From Victivallis lenta (GTDB lineage Bacteria; Verrucomicrobiota; Lentisphaeria; Victivallales; Victivallaceae): a DNA stretch of 64,000 nucleotides. Position numbers and translations under genes: made by a program. The DNA lies in the NCBI RefSeq assembly GCF_009695545.1, contig NZ_VUNS01000002.1, positions 372,001 through 436,000 on the forward strand. Reading direction: 5' to 3'. This document shows positions 9,112 to 18,378 of the stretch, in pieces (within the stretch, counting starts at the first letter, position 1; each line of letters begins with the position of its first letter). The notes under the pieces were generated by a model. That model searched no databases. It was given only the letters and a program-made list of their open reading frames with translations, and was not told the DNA's origin.

Positions 9112-9249
9112 CTTGCAGCGTAAATTCATCCGTTCGTCCGTAAAAATCATCAATAGCTCCATGATCGCCGATTTTTTCAAACTTCACGGCTGAAATTTCG
9201 ATGCTGCGCCACAACATTCCTGATTCGTCGGCAAGCTCCTGATTTTACT

Positions 9250-9282
9250 GCAGATGCCGCCGGAACATCCGGCGGCATCTGC
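9250..9282 (-). terminator. Strong hairpin between pseudopilin and glycosidase of module A
   Basis: A perfect 15-bp stem (9250-9264 and 9268-9282) with a 3-base loop follows the pseudopilin stop. The minus strand lacks a clear U-tract, so it may attenuate transcription or protect the upstream mRNA rather than stop it fully. This would make pseudopilin and enzyme levels differ. Confidence 0.55.
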
Positions 9283-9323
9283 AATCATCCTGTAAAAACA
9301 TTCCGGCGGAATCCCGGAAAAAC

Positions 9324-10067
9324 TTACCACAGCCCCCAATGCGCGATGGAGCCGAACAACGGGTCCATATTGCCGGGAGCGAAATAAGAGACATCGATCC
9401 TCTTGACGTGCATGCCGAAGAAGAGCGCATTCCTGGAACCGTCCCCATGACCGTACTCAGCTTTGAACCCCCAGTACGGAACGGACTGGCCGCCGCTATA
9501 CTGATTGGCATCATGATCCGGGTCCGTGTGCGGAACGATGCGATCCGCCAGCAGCACGAATCCGGTGCTGTAGGTCTTGATATTGGACTGATACGGCTTG
9601 ACCCGGTCCAGCCGGAATGCCTGATTGGCGGCAAGCGTCCTGCCGGAACCATCATACGCATAAGGGACTTTCCCATCGCTCTGGCTGCCGGCGTTGAAAG
9701 CGTAGCTGACTCGGGTCTTCTTGCTGCCGACCAGGTCATATTTATCGGTGGGACAGGTCAGGTACTTCGCAACGAGATTCCAGCGGTTGGAGTGCGCGCC
9801 ATCTCCGCCGAGGGCGGACACGACGAATTCATCCCAGGAATCCGGAGTGCTTTGTGCGGCATCGGTCGCACCCTTGCGCGGCGGAAACCATTCGCCGTTG
9901 CAGTAAAAAGTAATTCCGGTGCCGATCTGTTTGAGATTGTTGACGCAACCGGTCGACTGCGCCCTGCTCCTCGCCTTGCTGAGCGCGGGCAGCAGCATCG
10001 AGGCGAGAATCGCGATGATTGCGATAACCACCAGGAGCTCAATCAGGGTAAACGACTTGCTTCTCAT
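9324..10067 (-). CDS. Pseudopilin-like protein (prepilin-type N-terminal domain), module A
   Basis: A 247-aa protein. The N-terminus [24 protein letters not shown] is a type IV prepilin/type II pseudopilin helix with the conserved Glu at mature position +5, but Ser instead of Gly at -1. A globular domain with several aromatic and Gly-rich turns follows. The C-terminal H-x9-DG signature of this family is degenerate here ([13 protein letters not shown]). It starts four bases after the stop of the regulator at 10072, so the two are co-transcribed. The role is inferred: a surface or periplasmic filament/tether linked to polysaccharide use. Confidence 0.85.
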   Translation of the reverse strand: MRSKSFTLIELLVVIAIIAILASMLLPALSKARSRAQSTGCVNNLKQIGTGITFYCNGEWFPPRKGATDAAQSTPDSWDEFVVSALGGDGAHSNRWNLVAKYLTCPTDKYDLVGSKKTRVSYAFNAGSQSDGKVPYAYDGSGRTLAANQAFRLDRVKPYQSNIKTYSTGFVLLADRIVPHTDPDHDANQYSGGQSVPYWGFKAEYGHGDGSRNALFFGMHVKRIDVSYFAPGNMDPLFGSIAHWGLW

Positions 10068-10071
10068 TTTA

Positions 10072-11145
10072 TCATATCCTTTCGTTGGGTGTGAGTTTTC
10101 TTACGGAATCCCGTTCGACGAGCTTCATCGGAACCTCGGTCTGGAAACAGGCGGCCTGCCGGTCCAGAATCGAGGCAAGCCCGGAGAACACCGCCTCGAC
10201 CTCCGCGCCGAGATCGACGCAGACAGCGGTCAGGGCCGGGTGATAAAATTTGCCGATCAGTTCGGTCGAATGCGCGATGATGCTGATGTCGCGCGGCAGC
10301 TCGTAGCCGAATTCGCGCAGCGCGGTCATGATTCCGGGAACGGCCTCCCCGGTCACTGCATAGACCGCCGTGAAATCGGCGATGCCGCCGTGCTCCTTCA
10401 GATACTGCTTCATGCCGAGATATGCCTTGTATTGTGCATATTCGCCGCTGACGGTCATGCAGTCGATCTTGACCAGCCGGATGCCGAGCAGTTCCGCGGA
10501 GCAGGCGAAGGATGAAATCCGTTTCTCAGGCAGCAGCGTATGCGGTTCGCTCTGCACAACCGCGATTTTCCGGTGGCCGCACCGGTAGAAATGATGGCAT
10601 GCGAGAGTCGCTCCGTTGGCATCGGCGGAGCGGACGCTGCTGATCTCAAAGCTGCCGGTATCGGCATTCAGCAGAACCACCGGAATGGAGAGAGAGGCGA
10701 GCCACTGCATATCCGCCCTGGAAACATTCGGGCTCGGCATCCGGATGATCGCGGCGTCGTAGCCGTCAACCGAAAGAGAGGAAACCTTTCCGTCCTCCGG
10801 CGCCAGCATCACGCTGCACAGTTTCCAGCCTTCGTGCGTTTCCGCGTAGGAGCCGGCCATGCGGTTCCATTCGAGCGTCATCTCGCTCGGCCAGTCCGGC
10901 ACGGCGAAAAGGACCTTGTGCGCGTTCGGGCGACGGGTCACGCGACTGAAGATTCCGACCTGCGGAATCCGGTCGATCAACCGGTTCGCCTCGAGCCGGT
11001 CGAGCACCTCATCCAGCACGCCGCGGTGGCATTTGAACTTATCCATCAGCTTCCGGGTCGAAAAAAACTTCGTCCCGGACGGGAAATTGTCAAGCTCCCG
11101 ATCCAGCGTCTGATACAACTTCTCTATTTGCGGTTCAAGTTTCAT
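10072..11145 (-). CDS. GntR-like winged-helix regulator with LacI-type sugar-sensor domain (module A)
   Basis: A 357-aa one-component regulator. Residues ~5-70 form a GntR-like winged helix ([31 protein letters not shown]). Residues ~75-345 match the periplasmic-binding-protein-like sensor of LacI/GalR proteins ([52 protein letters not shown]). Such hybrids normally bind a sugar and release DNA. It is the first gene of the module A operon, directly followed by the pseudopilin. A palindrome overlaps its promoter, suggesting autoregulation. The inducer is unknown. Confidence 0.85.
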   Translation of the reverse strand: MKLEPQIEKLYQTLDRELDNFPSGTKFFSTRKLMDKFKCHRGVLDEVLDRLEANRLIDRIPQVGIFSRVTRRPNAHKVLFAVPDWPSEMTLEWNRMAGSYAETHEGWKLCSVMLAPEDGKVSSLSVDGYDAAIIRMPSPNVSRADMQWLASLSIPVVLLNADTGSFEISSVRSADANGATLACHHFYRCGHRKIAVVQSEPHTLLPEKRISSFACSAELLGIRLVKIDCMTVSGEYAQYKAYLGMKQYLKEHGGIADFTAVYAVTGEAVPGIMTALREFGYELPRDISIIAHSTELIGKFYHPALTAVCVDLGAEVEAVFSGLASILDRQAACFQTEVPMKLVERDSVRKLTPNERI

Positions 11146-11175
11146 TCGTCAGCTTTCCCGATTGCATTTCACAGA

Positions 11176-11205
11176 TATTATACCAGAAATGCGCAGTTTT
11201 CGCAA
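11176..11205 (-). promoter_or_regulatory. Promoter of the module A regulator
   Basis: On the minus strand TTGCGA (11200-11205) and a perfect TATAAT (11176-11181) are separated by 18 bases. Confidence 0.6.
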
Positions 11206-11214
11206 CAACTGCGC
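11191..11214. promoter_or_regulatory. Operator-like palindrome at the module A promoter
   Basis: GCGCAGTT (11191-11198) and AACTGCGC (11207-11214) form a perfect 8-bp inverted repeat around an 8-base spacer, covering the -35 region. A further half-site CTGCGCA follows near 11238. This is the position expected for an autorepressor operator. Confidence 0.55.
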
Positions 11215-11277
11215 GTAATTTTCATTTAAAATATTTCTGCGCAAAAAACGACGGAAGAGCGGCGAAAAACGGGGAGA

Positions 11278-11332
11278 GAAAGAAAAGCCGGACATGGAAT
11301 CCGGCGGACGTTGATCCGCTCCGGATTCCATG
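11278..11332 (-). terminator. Terminator of the MscS gene
   Basis: A long stem (11293-11308 with 11315-11332, one bulge) is followed on the minus strand by CCGGCTTTTCTTTC. It sits between the MscS stop and the next promoter. Confidence 0.7.
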
Positions 11333-11370
11333 CGCGCGGAGAAATTGCAGGAGTGCTCCCCGCAGGCCGG

Positions 11371-12732
11371 TCAGCCCTGCTTCGCGGCTCCGGCCGCCCC
11401 GGACGGTGCCGGCGGCGGAAGCAGCTGAATCGAACCGGTCAGGTTGCTGGTCACCGTGGTGAAGGCGAGCGAGAGCCCGGCTTCGGTGAACTTGCGGACG
11501 ATCGCAAGGTTCACCTCGGTGCGCAGCTGCTCCTCCACCACGTAGCTCGTGGTCTTGAGCCACATGATGATCCGGATATTCAGGGCGGAGCTGCCGAGCG
11601 CCTCGAAAAAAATCCGCGGCTTGTATGCGGGCGCATCCTGTCCCTTGAAGTTGTCGGCGATGCCGTGCAGCAGCTGCATCGCCTGCTCCATCTGGTCGGC
11701 GGTGGTGCCGTAAACGAGCCCGAGCACGAACGAATAGCGGATCACGCCGCAGTTGCTGATGTTTTCGACCGGAACCTCGGCGATCCGGCTGTTCGGAATG
11801 CTGAACAGACTCTCGTTCGCAGTCAGAATCCGTGTGCTGCGCATGCCGACCGTCTGCACGATGCCGTCGACTTCACCGATCTGGACCCGGTCGCCGATCC
11901 GGAACGGCCGGTCGAGAATGATGACCAGCGTACCGAAAAAGTTCGACAGCGTCTCACGCGAAGCGAACGCCACCGCCAATCCGGCCACCCCCGCGCCGGC
12001 CAGCAGCGTCGTGATGTTCAGCTGAAAGATGCTCTGGCCGATGAAGAACACGGTCACCACTGCAAGCGTGATCTTCAGCAGCTTCCGGGTGATGTCGATC
12101 ATCAATGCGTCGAGATTGTTGTCCGGCCGCTTTGCGAAGGCGCGCATTTTGAGGTCGAAGAGCGTGATGAGCTGAAATCCGGCCCAGGCCGCCAGCAGCG
12201 TCAGCCAGGTGAAGAAAAGCCGCGCATCGAGCGGATAGAGCTCCGGCAGCGAATGCAGCACCGGCAGCAGGAACAGGAAAATCACGCCCGAAACCACCAT
12301 AAGAATCAGCGGCCCCGAAAGCGCAGCGATAAACTGCCAGCGCATTTTGCGCTTCTGCGCGTCGTTGTACGAGATCAGCCGCCGGATGCCGAAGGCCAGC
12401 CCGGCGCCGATCAGGATCGAAATCCCCGACGCGATGAGGAAAGTCAGAAGCGCGTCCTTCTCCCGGTCGAGCCACCTGCGCATCTTCGCAAACCGCTCGT
12501 GCATATTCTCGGCGATCTTCTCCTCGTTCAGGACCGGCAGCGCCTCCTGGCCGGAGAGAATCCGGTCGATATCCGACACCGTCTGATCCTTTTTCTCCGG
12601 GGTCTCCGGCTTGCGGACCTCGGTTTTTCCGGACTCCGCGCCCGCATCGCCGAGCAGCTCGGCGGTTTCGACACCCGACGCAAGAAAAACGGCAAAACAA
12701 AGCAGAAATGCAGAAACAGCTCTCCGTAACAT
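11371..12732 (-). CDS. MscS-family mechanosensitive channel
   Basis: A 453-aa inner-membrane channel that would open on hypo-osmotic stress. A signal peptide (residues 1-24) leads to a short periplasmic segment, four hydrophobic helices at about 90-285, and the pore-lining helix with small residues (TTLLAGAGVAGLAVAFASRE). The MscS beta domain follows (FRIGDRVQIGEVDGIVQTVG, LFSIPNSRIAE), then the alpha/beta cytoplasmic vestibule and a Pro/Ala-rich tail. It is larger than E. coli MscS because of the extra N-terminal part. ATG 12732 has GGAGG upstream and lies just after a strong promoter, ruling out the longer frame. Confidence 0.92.
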   Translation of the reverse strand: MLRRAVSAFLLCFAVFLASGVETAELLGDAGAESGKTEVRKPETPEKKDQTVSDIDRILSGQEALPVLNEEKIAENMHERFAKMRRWLDREKDALLTFLIASGISILIGAGLAFGIRRLISYNDAQKRKMRWQFIAALSGPLILMVVSGVIFLFLLPVLHSLPELYPLDARLFFTWLTLLAAWAGFQLITLFDLKMRAFAKRPDNNLDALMIDITRKLLKITLAVVTVFFIGQSIFQLNITTLLAGAGVAGLAVAFASRETLSNFFGTLVIILDRPFRIGDRVQIGEVDGIVQTVGMRSTRILTANESLFSIPNSRIAEVPVENISNCGVIRYSFVLGLVYGTTADQMEQAMQLLHGIADNFKGQDAPAYKPRIFFEALGSSALNIRIIMWLKTTSYVVEEQLRTEVNLAIVRKFTEAGLSLAFTTVTSNLTGSIQLLPPPAPSGAAGAAKQG

Positions 12733-12750
12733 AAAATACCTCCATTCCGT

Positions 12751-12779
12751 AACATACAGCACGGAACGGAGGTTGTCAA
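12751..12779 (-). promoter_or_regulatory. Promoter of the MscS gene
   Basis: On the minus strand a perfect TTGACA (12774-12779) and TATGTT (12751-12756) are 17 bases apart. Transcription would begin about 12 bases before the chosen ATG. Confidence 0.65.
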
Positions 12780-12926
12780 GGCCGCGCGCCTCCCGCCGGA
12801 CGCAATCCGGGAAAATCTCTCCGGACTTCTCCCCCGGTCCTGTTTCCTGCGGCGTCACGGGAGACAAGAGGCATCCGTCAAAAAGATAGGAAACAGGGGA
12901 AACACCGCATTCCGGACGCACAGGAT

Positions 12927-12955
12927 TTGCATTGCGCGAGTTCCGGCGCTATGTT
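12927..12955 (+). promoter_or_regulatory. Promoter of the sugar isomerase gene
   Basis: TTGCAT (12927-12932) and TATGTT (12950-12955), spacer 17, about 33 bases before the ATG. Confidence 0.5.
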
Positions 12956-12987
12956 GTAACGGCAACCAACAGAAGGAATCCATAACG

Positions 12988-13731
12988 ATGATACAGCTGC
13001 CGATCGCACTTCAGGCGTACTCGCTGCGCCGCATCTACGAGGACAATCCGCTTCGGGCGTTGAAGCTCATCCGGGAAGCCGGTTATGACGGAGTCGAACT
13101 CTACGGCACCCACTTCCAGACGGAACTCTATCCGGCGCTGCTGCGCGAAGCGGGGCTGGTCTGCGCCGGGTGGCACACCGGAATCGACGCGCTCGAGCAG
13201 GATTTCGACAACACGCTGCGCCGCAACCTCGCGGTCGGCAATCACAGCATCGCGGTACCGTGGTTCAACGCGGATTCCGCCGCCGGGTGGAAGGCGTTCG
13301 CTGAGCGGCTGAATGCGGCTGCTGAAAAACTGTCGCGCTACGGCATCCGCCTCGGCTACCATAACCATGCCCATGAGTTCCAGCCGGTCGATGGAGAAAC
13401 TCCGTGGAGCATCGTGGCGGAGAATACGGAGGGCCCGGTATTCCTCCAGCTTGACACCGGCAACGCGGCCGAAGGCGGCGCCGACCCGCTGGCGGAGCTT
13501 GAGAAATATCCGCACCGCGCCCGCACCGTCCACCTGAAGCCCTACTCGAAGAGCGCCGGTTTCGCGCCTGCCGTCGGCGAAGACGACCTGCCGTGGGAGG
13601 CGATGCTCGAGAGCTGCGAACAACGCGGCGCAACCGAATGGCTCATCGTCGAATATGAGGAAGAGAAGGACCCGGTGTCCGCCGTGCAGCGGTCGCTCTC
13701 CTTCCTGCGCAAACTTCGTCCGCGCGACTGA
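12988..13731 (+). CDS. Sugar phosphate isomerase/epimerase (xylose isomerase-like TIM barrel)
   Basis: A 247-aa cytoplasmic TIM-barrel protein of the AP-endonuclease-2/xylose-isomerase-like superfamily. Typical segments are LQAYSLRRIYEDNPLRALKL at the first strand, GYDGVELYG, a metal-site strand GIRLGYHNHAHEFQPVDG, LQLDTGNAAEGGADP, VHLKPYSK and the last acidic strand WLIVEYEEEKDP. Members isomerise or epimerise free or phosphorylated sugars and cyclitols, and many take part in catabolism of unusual sugars. It is monocistronic, with its own promoter and a hairpin after the stop. The exact substrate cannot be read from the sequence. Confidence 0.88.
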   Translation: MIQLPIALQAYSLRRIYEDNPLRALKLIREAGYDGVELYGTHFQTELYPALLREAGLVCAGWHTGIDALEQDFDNTLRRNLAVGNHSIAVPWFNADSAAGWKAFAERLNAAAEKLSRYGIRLGYHNHAHEFQPVDGETPWSIVAENTEGPVFLQLDTGNAAEGGADPLAELEKYPHRARTVHLKPYSKSAGFAPAVGEDDLPWEAMLESCEQRGATEWLIVEYEEEKDPVSAVQRSLSFLRKLRPRD

Positions 13732-13735
13732 TGTT

Positions 13736-13772
13736 TTCGCACTCCGCCGCGTTTGCAGCGGCGGAGTGCGAA
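13736..13772 (+). terminator. Hairpin after the sugar isomerase gene
   Basis: Perfect 15-bp arms (13736-13750 and 13758-13772) with a 7-base loop. No U-tract follows, so efficiency is uncertain. Confidence 0.5.
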
Positions 13773-13999
13773 CGGTTGCCGGACAGGACAACCGTAAATT
13801 TCAACTTTCCTTTCCCTTCCGGCTGATACGAATATCCCTCCCGAGCGCACTTTTTATTTCAGCCGCGTAAAACAGCATGATTCCGCGGACCGCGCGCTCC
13901 CATCGAATCCGACTTGCCTCGTCTCCACATTGCGGCGGCCGAGCCTCCGGATTTTTTCCCGCCGCTCAATGCATATCTTATGCACAGGAGAAAAAAACA
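13773..13999. other. Gene-free stretch between convergent genes
   Basis: Together with the flanking hairpins this makes a 319-base interval between the isomerase (plus) and the module B glycosidase (minus). I see no convincing ORF, RNA gene or repeat in it. Confidence 0.5.
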
Positions 14000-14032
14000 C
14001 CCCTTCCGCCGGACATGCCGGAGCGGAAGGGG
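13991..14032 (-). terminator. Rho-independent terminator of the module B operon
   Basis: CCCCTTCCGC (14000-14009) pairs with GCGGAAGGGG (14023-14032), with an inner CCGG/CCGG extension. The minus strand then reads GTGTTTTTTT, a clear U-tract. Confidence 0.85.
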
Positions 14033-14050
14033 CGGAGGGGATGCGGGAAG

Positions 14051-16951
14051 TTACAGCATAACGCCCCAGCCGAATTCGTCCGGATTCTTCGAGCGGCCGA
14101 TGCCGCCCATCCATTCGATCCAGCGCACGCGTCCCTGTCCGTCGTTCTCGTTGACGAGGAACGAGAAGCGGAACAGCGTACCGGGCTTGTCGCTGATTTT
14201 GAGCTTCGCGAGCGGGAGCGTGATATCATAGACCGTCACATTCCCCTGCCGCGTCACTTTCGCCGGAACGTCCCACGCGCCGCGCAGCGACGGATCGGGC
14301 GAAATCTGCGCATAGACCTCGCCCTTGCCGTTCCTGCCGGCGAGCGCCAGTTCGGTGAACGCGCCGTCGAGAGACTGGAAACCGATCTGGATGCTGTCAT
14401 CGAGCCACGTTTCCGCCGGCTTCGCATTCATGACATGGCGGTCGTCGGCAACCCGGATGTTCAGCTTCAGATCGCTGCCGACACGGGTCATCGCGAAGTC
14501 GCAGGAGAGATCCTCCGGCCCCTTCCAGCGCGGGATCGCCGGGTCGAAGCTCAGCTCATGCACCCGGTCAAGCGTATTGAGCACGATATGCGCGGCGGCT
14601 TTCGTTCCGGCCGCAACCGGATAGCCGACATTGACCGCCAGCGGCACCGTCAGCCGCAGCGTCTCTTTGCCGGCGGTCAGCACAACCGTCCGTTCGGCGG
14701 AGAAGATGCCGTTGGGCTGGTCGGCCGGAACCGCGACCGGCACCGGGATCTCACGCGATTCACCGGCCTTCACTTCGATCGGCGAAGCACCGCCGACCGT
14801 GACCGTGGCCGCGACGGAGAACGGATTCCGGACCATCAGCGGCAGATTCACCGTGCGCCCGGCACTCGTGCCGGTCACCTGCTTCTGTTCGGCGACGGCG
14901 GACGCGATCCGGAACGCTCCCTGCGGATAACTGACGTAAACCGGCCCGTCGACCGGAATCGCGGCATAACCGTGGCCGGCCTCGACCGGAAGCACGGCGC
15001 CGAACAACCCGGCCGCCTTGACCTCGCCTTCCCCCTCGAGCGGCAACACCTGGCGGGTGCCTCCGACCTTCGGCCAGATCGCAAGCACTTCCCGCTTCTC
15101 GCGGTCGTTCACGAAACGGTAGACCTCAAGCGCGCCGGTGCCGGACAGCAGTTCGCCGCGGCCGGTGTTGCCGAGCTGGCGGATCAGTTCATTGTAGGCG
15201 ATGAACGACGGCTTCGGGCGGTTGTCGCTCGTCACAAGGCCGAAAGAGTCGTCCGCCTCGAAATCCATATCCCAGTAATCCTGCAGCGTGAACCAGGCAT
15301 AGAATTCGGTATTGCGGCTCTTGGCGTAAACGATCTTCTTGACCAGCGTGACCGCGTGGCGCTTGATCGTATCGACCGTATAGCCGCTGCGGTCGCCGGT
15401 TTCGGTGTTGCAGACCGGCAGGTCGATACCGCCCTCTTCGAGCCATTTCTCGAGCAGTTCCTGCCGTTCGGAGTAATCCCTGAGGCTGCCGTGGGCATGG
15501 AAGCAGGCGACATCATAGAGTCCTTTCCCCTTCCAGTACATGTCGCGCGAGAAGTTCTTCTTCTCCTTCGGGTGGATGACCGTCACGCCGCCGGTCGCGA
15601 TCTTGAGCTTCGGCGCATTCGCCTGCTGCGAGGCGCGCACGATTTTCAGCGCATCGAGGTACTGGTCGAGGGTTCCGACCATGAAGCCGATGTCCGGCTC
15701 GTTCCAGAATTCGAGATACTGGACATTCGGATATTTCGCAAGGCAGCGGAACACTTTGTCCATGTGGCCGCGGAACGCGTCCGGCTTCGTCGGCATGCCG
15801 CGCCAGAGCGGCTTCTCCTGCGTATAATCGGGAACGCCCTCGGTGTAGGAGGCGCAGGCGATCATCCCGGCGTCGCGATTCCCCTTCAGGACCTTTTCGT
15901 AGCCCTCGAAGTTCGTGGTTTTGCCGTTGTCGAGACGGTTGCCGGTAATGCCGAGACGTTCGATGTCGAAGCCGGCCATCTTCATCCACTCATAATGCAG
16001 CTCGTTCTCCGCCTCGCCGTTCCAGATCGAGGTATCCTGGACGCCGAACCACATCGGATGGTCGTTCTTCCGGCCGTTGTTCGGATGGAACACCGCAATC
16101 CAGTCGGTGTAATCGCTCTTGATTTTCCCGGAAGTGAATTCGAGCGAGGCGTTATAGCTGCCGATTCCGAGCGGCGGCAGTGCGACGTCGAGCACCGTGC
16201 TGCCGTACGGTTTGAGCGACACCGGGAACGAGCGGTTCAGCAGCTCCTTCCCGTCCCAGTCGAACAGCCGGTAGACGACCTTGCCCTCCAGCGCCTTCGC
16301 CGAAGCGCTGCGGAAACGGTAGGACGCCTTGCCCGGCTTGCCCGGCTCGGTCGCCAGAGAGGAGACGACGGGACGGATCGAAACCGTACGGCGGCGGCTC
16401 ACATCGCCGGTCAGCGCGAAATCGTCAACCAGGACATAGTTGCTGCCGGAGACGCCCTTCGCCTCGAAATGGATCTTGTAAAGTTTGAAGGGGCCGGTGA
16501 AGCCCTCCGCCGCCTTGCCGACTTCCGCGCGACAGCGCCGCCACCCCTCGCCGGAAAACTCCGCCGGGGAGGTCATGAACCGCTTGCCCTGCGAATCCTC
16601 AAGCGTGAAGCGCAGAGAACCGGAAATCCCGCGCGGATTGATATCGAACTCGACTCCGTCGGCAAACACCTCCGGCTGACCGGCCTTGGCGCGGAGGAAA
16701 TCAACCTGCCCGGCCTTGGACGCATCCGCGAAGTGAAACAGGAGCTTCCCGGCATAACCGTCGTCGCGCGAGGCGTCCGGCGTCGCACCGAGATAGACGT
16801 CGGCGCCGAACCATTTGCCCGGCGTCGTGTTGCGGACCGGATTGCTCCGCCAGGTGCCGACATCGGAAAAATCCTCTATCAGCAGCCGTTCGGCCGCACC
16901 GAGCGTCAGACCAAGGCCGCAGAGCGCGGCCGGAATCCATGCATGCTTCAT
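14051..16951 (-). CDS. Large secreted clan-A-like glycoside hydrolase with CBM9-like C-terminus (module B)
   Basis: A 966-aa exported enzyme with a signal peptide at residues 1-19. Residues ~20-185 form a carbohydrate-binding-like beta sandwich (RLLIEDFSDVGTW, NYVLVDDFALTGD). A TIM barrel spans about 300-610: LEFWNEPD has the predicted acid/base Glu (about 418) and VCNTETGDRS the predicted nucleophile Glu (about 517). The last ~190 residues are CBM9-like (IRVADDRHVMN, WLDDSIQIGF, NENDGQG). The layout parallels the enzyme at 5625 but the sequences differ clearly. Its ATG overlaps the stop of the LamG gene (ATGA), indicating translational coupling. GH39/GH5-like is likely; substrate unknown. 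Confidence 0.83.
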   Translation of the reverse strand: MKHAWIPAALCGLGLTLGAAERLLIEDFSDVGTWRSNPVRNTTPGKWFGADVYLGATPDASRDDGYAGKLLFHFADASKAGQVDFLRAKAGQPEVFADGVEFDINPRGISGSLRFTLEDSQGKRFMTSPAEFSGEGWRRCRAEVGKAAEGFTGPFKLYKIHFEAKGVSGSNYVLVDDFALTGDVSRRRTVSIRPVVSSLATEPGKPGKASYRFRSASAKALEGKVVYRLFDWDGKELLNRSFPVSLKPYGSTVLDVALPPLGIGSYNASLEFTSGKIKSDYTDWIAVFHPNNGRKNDHPMWFGVQDTSIWNGEAENELHYEWMKMAGFDIERLGITGNRLDNGKTTNFEGYEKVLKGNRDAGMIACASYTEGVPDYTQEKPLWRGMPTKPDAFRGHMDKVFRCLAKYPNVQYLEFWNEPDIGFMVGTLDQYLDALKIVRASQQANAPKLKIATGGVTVIHPKEKKNFSRDMYWKGKGLYDVACFHAHGSLRDYSERQELLEKWLEEGGIDLPVCNTETGDRSGYTVDTIKRHAVTLVKKIVYAKSRNTEFYAWFTLQDYWDMDFEADDSFGLVTSDNRPKPSFIAYNELIRQLGNTGRGELLSGTGALEVYRFVNDREKREVLAIWPKVGGTRQVLPLEGEGEVKAAGLFGAVLPVEAGHGYAAIPVDGPVYVSYPQGAFRIASAVAEQKQVTGTSAGRTVNLPLMVRNPFSVAATVTVGGASPIEVKAGESREIPVPVAVPADQPNGIFSAERTVVLTAGKETLRLTVPLAVNVGYPVAAGTKAAAHIVLNTLDRVHELSFDPAIPRWKGPEDLSCDFAMTRVGSDLKLNIRVADDRHVMNAKPAETWLDDSIQIGFQSLDGAFTELALAGRNGKGEVYAQISPDPSLRGAWDVPAKVTRQGNVTVYDITLPLAKLKISDKPGTLFRFSFLVNENDGQGRVRWIEWMGGIGRSKNPDEFGWGVML

Positions 16952-17685
16952 TTTCCCTCCAACGGTTCAATTTCATCGATCCACTCCGCCGAGAGCGGCG
17001 TGTTGTAAACCCGGATCTCATCGATCTGCATCTGCTGCGCCGAACTCGCCTTCAGCCGGCCGATCATGAGGCTCTGGAACGCATCAAGTTTCGTCATCGG
17101 GGAGTGGCGATCCGCCGTCTTGCCGTCCACGAAGAGAGTGACCTTTTTGGTCTTGCCGTTGAAGACGATCGCCACGTTCGCATATTCCCCGACCTTGACC
17201 GGCAGGTGGCCGGAGGCCATGCCGGTTTCGAGCTTTCCCGGCCCCTTGGCGCGGGAGCCGAGCCCTTCCGAGGCGAAAAACGGCGTCAGGACCAGTTGCG
17301 CCCAGTCGCCCGGCGCGACCGCATTCACGAGCCCGAAGCTGAAGAACGGCCCGCCCGCAGGCGCATTCAGATATTTGATCCGGCACCAGATCGTGCCGCC
17401 GTCGGCCAGGACGCCGAACTTCTCCGACGCGGAATTGACCGCATCGGAAAACAGGATCACACCGCCGCCGAGCGTCACCGAACCATCCGCATTGACCTTG
17501 AACTTCGAATCGCTGCCGATCGCGCTGCGTTTCATGGTCAGGCCGCCGACGTCGTCGGTCAGCGCCTTCGCCTCGTTCGAATTGTCGTTGAAACTCCAGC
17601 GGGCCAGCAGCCCCTGGGTGAAGTCCGCCTGCGCCGAAGAGATCCCCAGCGCGAGCGCCGCCGCAATCATTCCGATTTTGTTCAT
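16948..17685 (-). CDS. Secreted LamG/concanavalin A-like domain protein (module B)
   Basis: A 245-aa exported protein. Signal peptide residues 1-20 (MNKIGMIAAALALGISSAQA) precede a single LamG-like jelly roll with its usual landmarks: GLLARWSFND near the start, TIWCRIKY, WAQLVLTPFF, ANVAIVFNGKTKKVTLFVDG and IDEIRVYNTPLSAEWI at the end. Such domains bind glycans. It lies 13 bases after the second pseudopilin and overlaps the downstream glycosidase by four bases, so it probably acts with that enzyme, for instance as a substrate-binding partner. That partnership is inference. Confidence 0.82.
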   Translation of the reverse strand: MNKIGMIAAALALGISSAQADFTQGLLARWSFNDNSNEAKALTDDVGGLTMKRSAIGSDSKFKVNADGSVTLGGGVILFSDAVNSASEKFGVLADGGTIWCRIKYLNAPAGGPFFSFGLVNAVAPGDWAQLVLTPFFASEGLGSRAKGPGKLETGMASGHLPVKVGEYANVAIVFNGKTKKVTLFVDGKTADRHSPMTKLDAFQSLMIGRLKASSAQQMQIDEIRVYNTPLSAEWIDEIEPLEGK

Positions 17686-17698
17686 ACCATCTTCCTTC

Positions 17699-18364
17699 TT
17701 ACTTGATCACCAGGAAATAATCCACACCGTTAAACGGGACGCTCGTCACGTGCATGTCGGCCGCAAGGACATTGTCCTTGCCGGAGTGTCGAATCGGGGA
17801 AACCTTTTCCGAACCGAGGGAGCCGATGTTGTACAGATAATCCGAATTCGGCACCGCCGCTTCGTCGTAACCGGCGTCGATCGCCAGCAGCGTCCGGGAC
17901 AAGCCGTATTTCCGATAGTTTCCGAAATTCTTTGTCGGAATGCTCGACAGTTTCACGCCGTCGGAACGGAACTGATCCTTGTCGAACGTGTTGGTCCGGT
18001 AAGAGACGATATTCTTCTGGTTCGACGGACAAAACATGACACTGCCCGGATTCTTCCCGTAAATGATGTTGTTGTAGTTGCCGACGCCGACCCGGCCGTT
18101 ATAGCCGATATAGTCGCGCAGCCGATACTGCCAGCAGTTTTCCGGCCACGGAGTTGAACCGGTCGCCCGGCCGACGGCGATGTAATCGTCGAAATCCCCT
18201 GCGTACTGCGACTGGGCAAGGCCGATCTGTTTGAGGTTGTTCACGCAGGACGTGCCGCGGGCGCGCTCCCGGGCCTGATTCAGCGCCGGCAGCAGCATCG
18301 AGGCCAGAATCGCGATGATCGCAATCACGACCAGGAGCTCGATCAGGGTAAAACACTTTTTCAT
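17699..18364 (-). CDS. Pseudopilin-like protein, second copy of tandem pair (module B)
   Basis: A 221-aa protein with N-terminus [23 protein letters not shown]: the pilin helix and Glu+5 are present, the residue at -1 is Cys rather than Gly. The globular part includes [20 protein letters not shown], a CPSNQ segment and a C-terminal [13 protein letters not shown], a DM variant of the H-x9-DG signature. It differs from the copy at 18379 at about 13 of 221 residues. It starts 14 bases after that copy, with GGAGA upstream. No catalytic residues are evident; a structural or adhesive role is inferred. Confidence 0.85.
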   Translation of the reverse strand: MKKCFTLIELLVVIAIIAILASMLLPALNQARERARGTSCVNNLKQIGLAQSQYAGDFDDYIAVGRATGSTPWPENCWQYRLRDYIGYNGRVGVGNYNNIIYGKNPGSVMFCPSNQKNIVSYRTNTFDKDQFRSDGVKLSSIPTKNFGNYRKYGLSRTLLAIDAGYDEAAVPNSDYLYNIGSLGSEKVSPIRHSGKDNVLAADMHVTSVPFNGVDYFLVIK

Positions 18365-18378
18365 TTCTTGAATTCTCC

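Noticed and set aside
6024-9143. 1039-codon open frame on the plus strand
   Set aside because: Antisense shadow of the module A glycosidase, which has a signal peptide, catalytic motifs and a ribosome-binding site.
13877-17008. 1043-codon open frame on the plus strand
   Set aside because: It is antisense to the module B glycosidase, rich in Arg/His/Asp with low-complexity composition, and has no recognisable domain. It is a by-product of high GC in the third codon position.
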